From assembly GCA_013696915.1 (NCBI GenBank), contig JACCXR010000576.1, positions 1 to 5,491 of the forward strand: a stretch of DNA of 5,491 nucleotides, given 5' to 3'. The notes below the pieces were generated by a model. It worked only from the letters and a program-made list of their open reading frames with translations, was not told the DNA's origin and ran no database searches. Positions 4,896 to 5,491 of the stretch are shown here, one piece after another. Source of the DNA: Euzebyaceae bacterium (lineage in GTDB: Bacteria; Actinomycetota; Nitriliruptoria; Euzebyales; Egibacteraceae). Each line of letters starts with the position of its first letter. Position 1 is the first letter of the stretch. Position numbers and translations under genes: made by a program.

Positions 4896-5491
4896 TCCCG
4901 CCAGCCGTCCGGGTCGCCGGAGGGGACGAGGCGGGCGAGGCCGCCACCGGCGAGGTCGGCGACGTAGACATCGCCCGCGAACGGCGACATGCCCGGCGCC
5001 GACAGCCCAGGCCGCGGTCGGTCCAGGGCGACGGTGACGTCGGCCGGGATGATGTCGCCGACCATGCCGCGATCCGGGTCGAGGCCGGTGGGCACGTCCA
5101 CCGCCACCACGGGCACGAACTGCAGGCGCAGCTCCAGGGCGATCGCGAGCGGCATCCCGTCGAGCCGCCCACGCAGCCCGGTGCCGACCAGAGCGTCGAC
5201 CACCACGTCCGTCTCGCTCAGGGTGCCGTCGAACGCCGAGGCGTCCGGCGCCCGCGGGGGCGTCGGTGTCGATCCTGCCGACGTCACGACGGTGATCTCG
5301 TGGCCGTCCGCGCGCAGGTCGCGGGCCGCCGCGAGACCAACCCGGCCGGTCCCGCCCCCGCCGGCCAGCACCAGCACCCGGCGACCGAGACCCGACGACG
5401 CGCGCAGACCGCGCACCGCCGCCGCCACGGCCGCACCGGCCGCCGCCACCGGGTCGGGTATGGGAGTTACCGGCGCGGCCGCCGCGCCCCC
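4892..5491 (-). CDS. YjeF_N-type NAD(P)H-hydrate epimerase-like protein (5' end outside window)
   Basis: The frame is open from the window edge to TGA 4894-4892, about 199 visible residues. GTG 5449 is a possible but unsupported start: it has no ribosome binding site, and family alignment by eye needs more N-terminal sequence. The Rossmann-like core is clear: RRVLVLAGGGGTGRVGLAAA, DVVVDALVGTGLRG, VVAVDVPTGLDPDRG, then ADVTVALDRPRPGL and a final AGDVYVADL. These match family blocks VLAGPGNNGGDG, DALxGTGL, DIPSGLDA and PKPGL. The enzyme epimerises damaged S/R-NAD(P)H hydrate for repair by the dehydratase, in the cytosol. The NNGGDG motif is replaced by GTGRVG, and the usual Lys in PKPG is Arg. 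This stand-alone form lacks the C-terminal kinase-like dehydratase domain, so catalysis is uncertain. It heads the run of genes towards the GH13 enzyme. Confidence 0.8.
   Translation of the reverse strand, partial: GGAAAAPVTPIPDPVAAAGAAVAAAVRGLRASSGLGRRVLVLAGGGGTGRVGLAAARDLRADGHEITVVTSAGSTPTPPRAPDASAFDGTLSETDVVVDALVGTGLRGRLDGMPLAIALELRLQFVPVVAVDVPTGLDPDRGMVGDIIPADVTVALDRPRPGLSAPGMSPFAGDVYVADLAGGGLARLVPSGDPDGWRE

Noticed and set aside
3247..5037. Plus-strand open frame of 596 codons opposite the GH13 gene
   Set aside because: It is antisense to a gene with all GH13 catalytic motifs. Its Val/Arg/Glu-rich repetitive composition is the usual shadow of high-GC coding DNA.

Overview
The window is high-GC DNA with strong G/C third-position bias, GTG starts and purine-rich ribosome binding sites. 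Gene types and codon usage point to a high-GC actinobacterium. A Thermoleophilia/Solirubrobacterales-type genome is my best guess, but it is inferred from protein style and not proven by any marker gene.

Left part (1-1672, plus strand). The 3' end of a membrane-tethered thioredoxin-like protein with a CxxC motif (ending at 374) overlaps by 4 nt a His-rich polytopic membrane protein (371-940). An almost perfect 22-bp inverted repeat (931-980) covers the stop codon of that gene. It is followed closely by an MgtC/SapB-family membrane protein (1007-1672) with a clear Shine-Dalgarno sequence.

Middle part (1669-3057). A promoter overlaps the mgtC-like stop codon and drives a class I tRNA with anticodon UAA (1709-1784). 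Downstream lies about 1.25 kb of different character: less extreme codon bias, no recognisable families, and two overlapping minus-strand hypothetical genes (2365-1970 and 2813-2346). The upstream hypothetical gene seems to begin in another frame at 2844, and the two frames join at a CCU-UGA site. This stretch looks like accessory DNA next to a tRNA gene. The only UUA codon I found in the supported genes is in it.

Right part (3058-5491, minus strand). An apparent operon reads, in transcription order: a YjeF_N-type NAD(P)H-hydrate epimerase-like protein running off the window end (5491-4892), a 54-codon ORF (4895-4731), and a GH13 trehalose-synthase-like enzyme (4734-3058). The small ORF overlaps each neighbour by 4 nt (ATGA and GTGA), which suggests translational coupling across three genes. 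The epimerase repairs damaged nicotinamide cofactors and the GH13 enzyme handles alpha-glucans, maltose or trehalose. No direct biochemical link between them is evident.

Most notable unexplained items are the 22-bp stem-loop, the UAA tRNA with a short variable loop, the CCU-UGA frame junction, and the 54-aa bridging ORF. I see no CRISPR array, transposase, integrase or rRNA.
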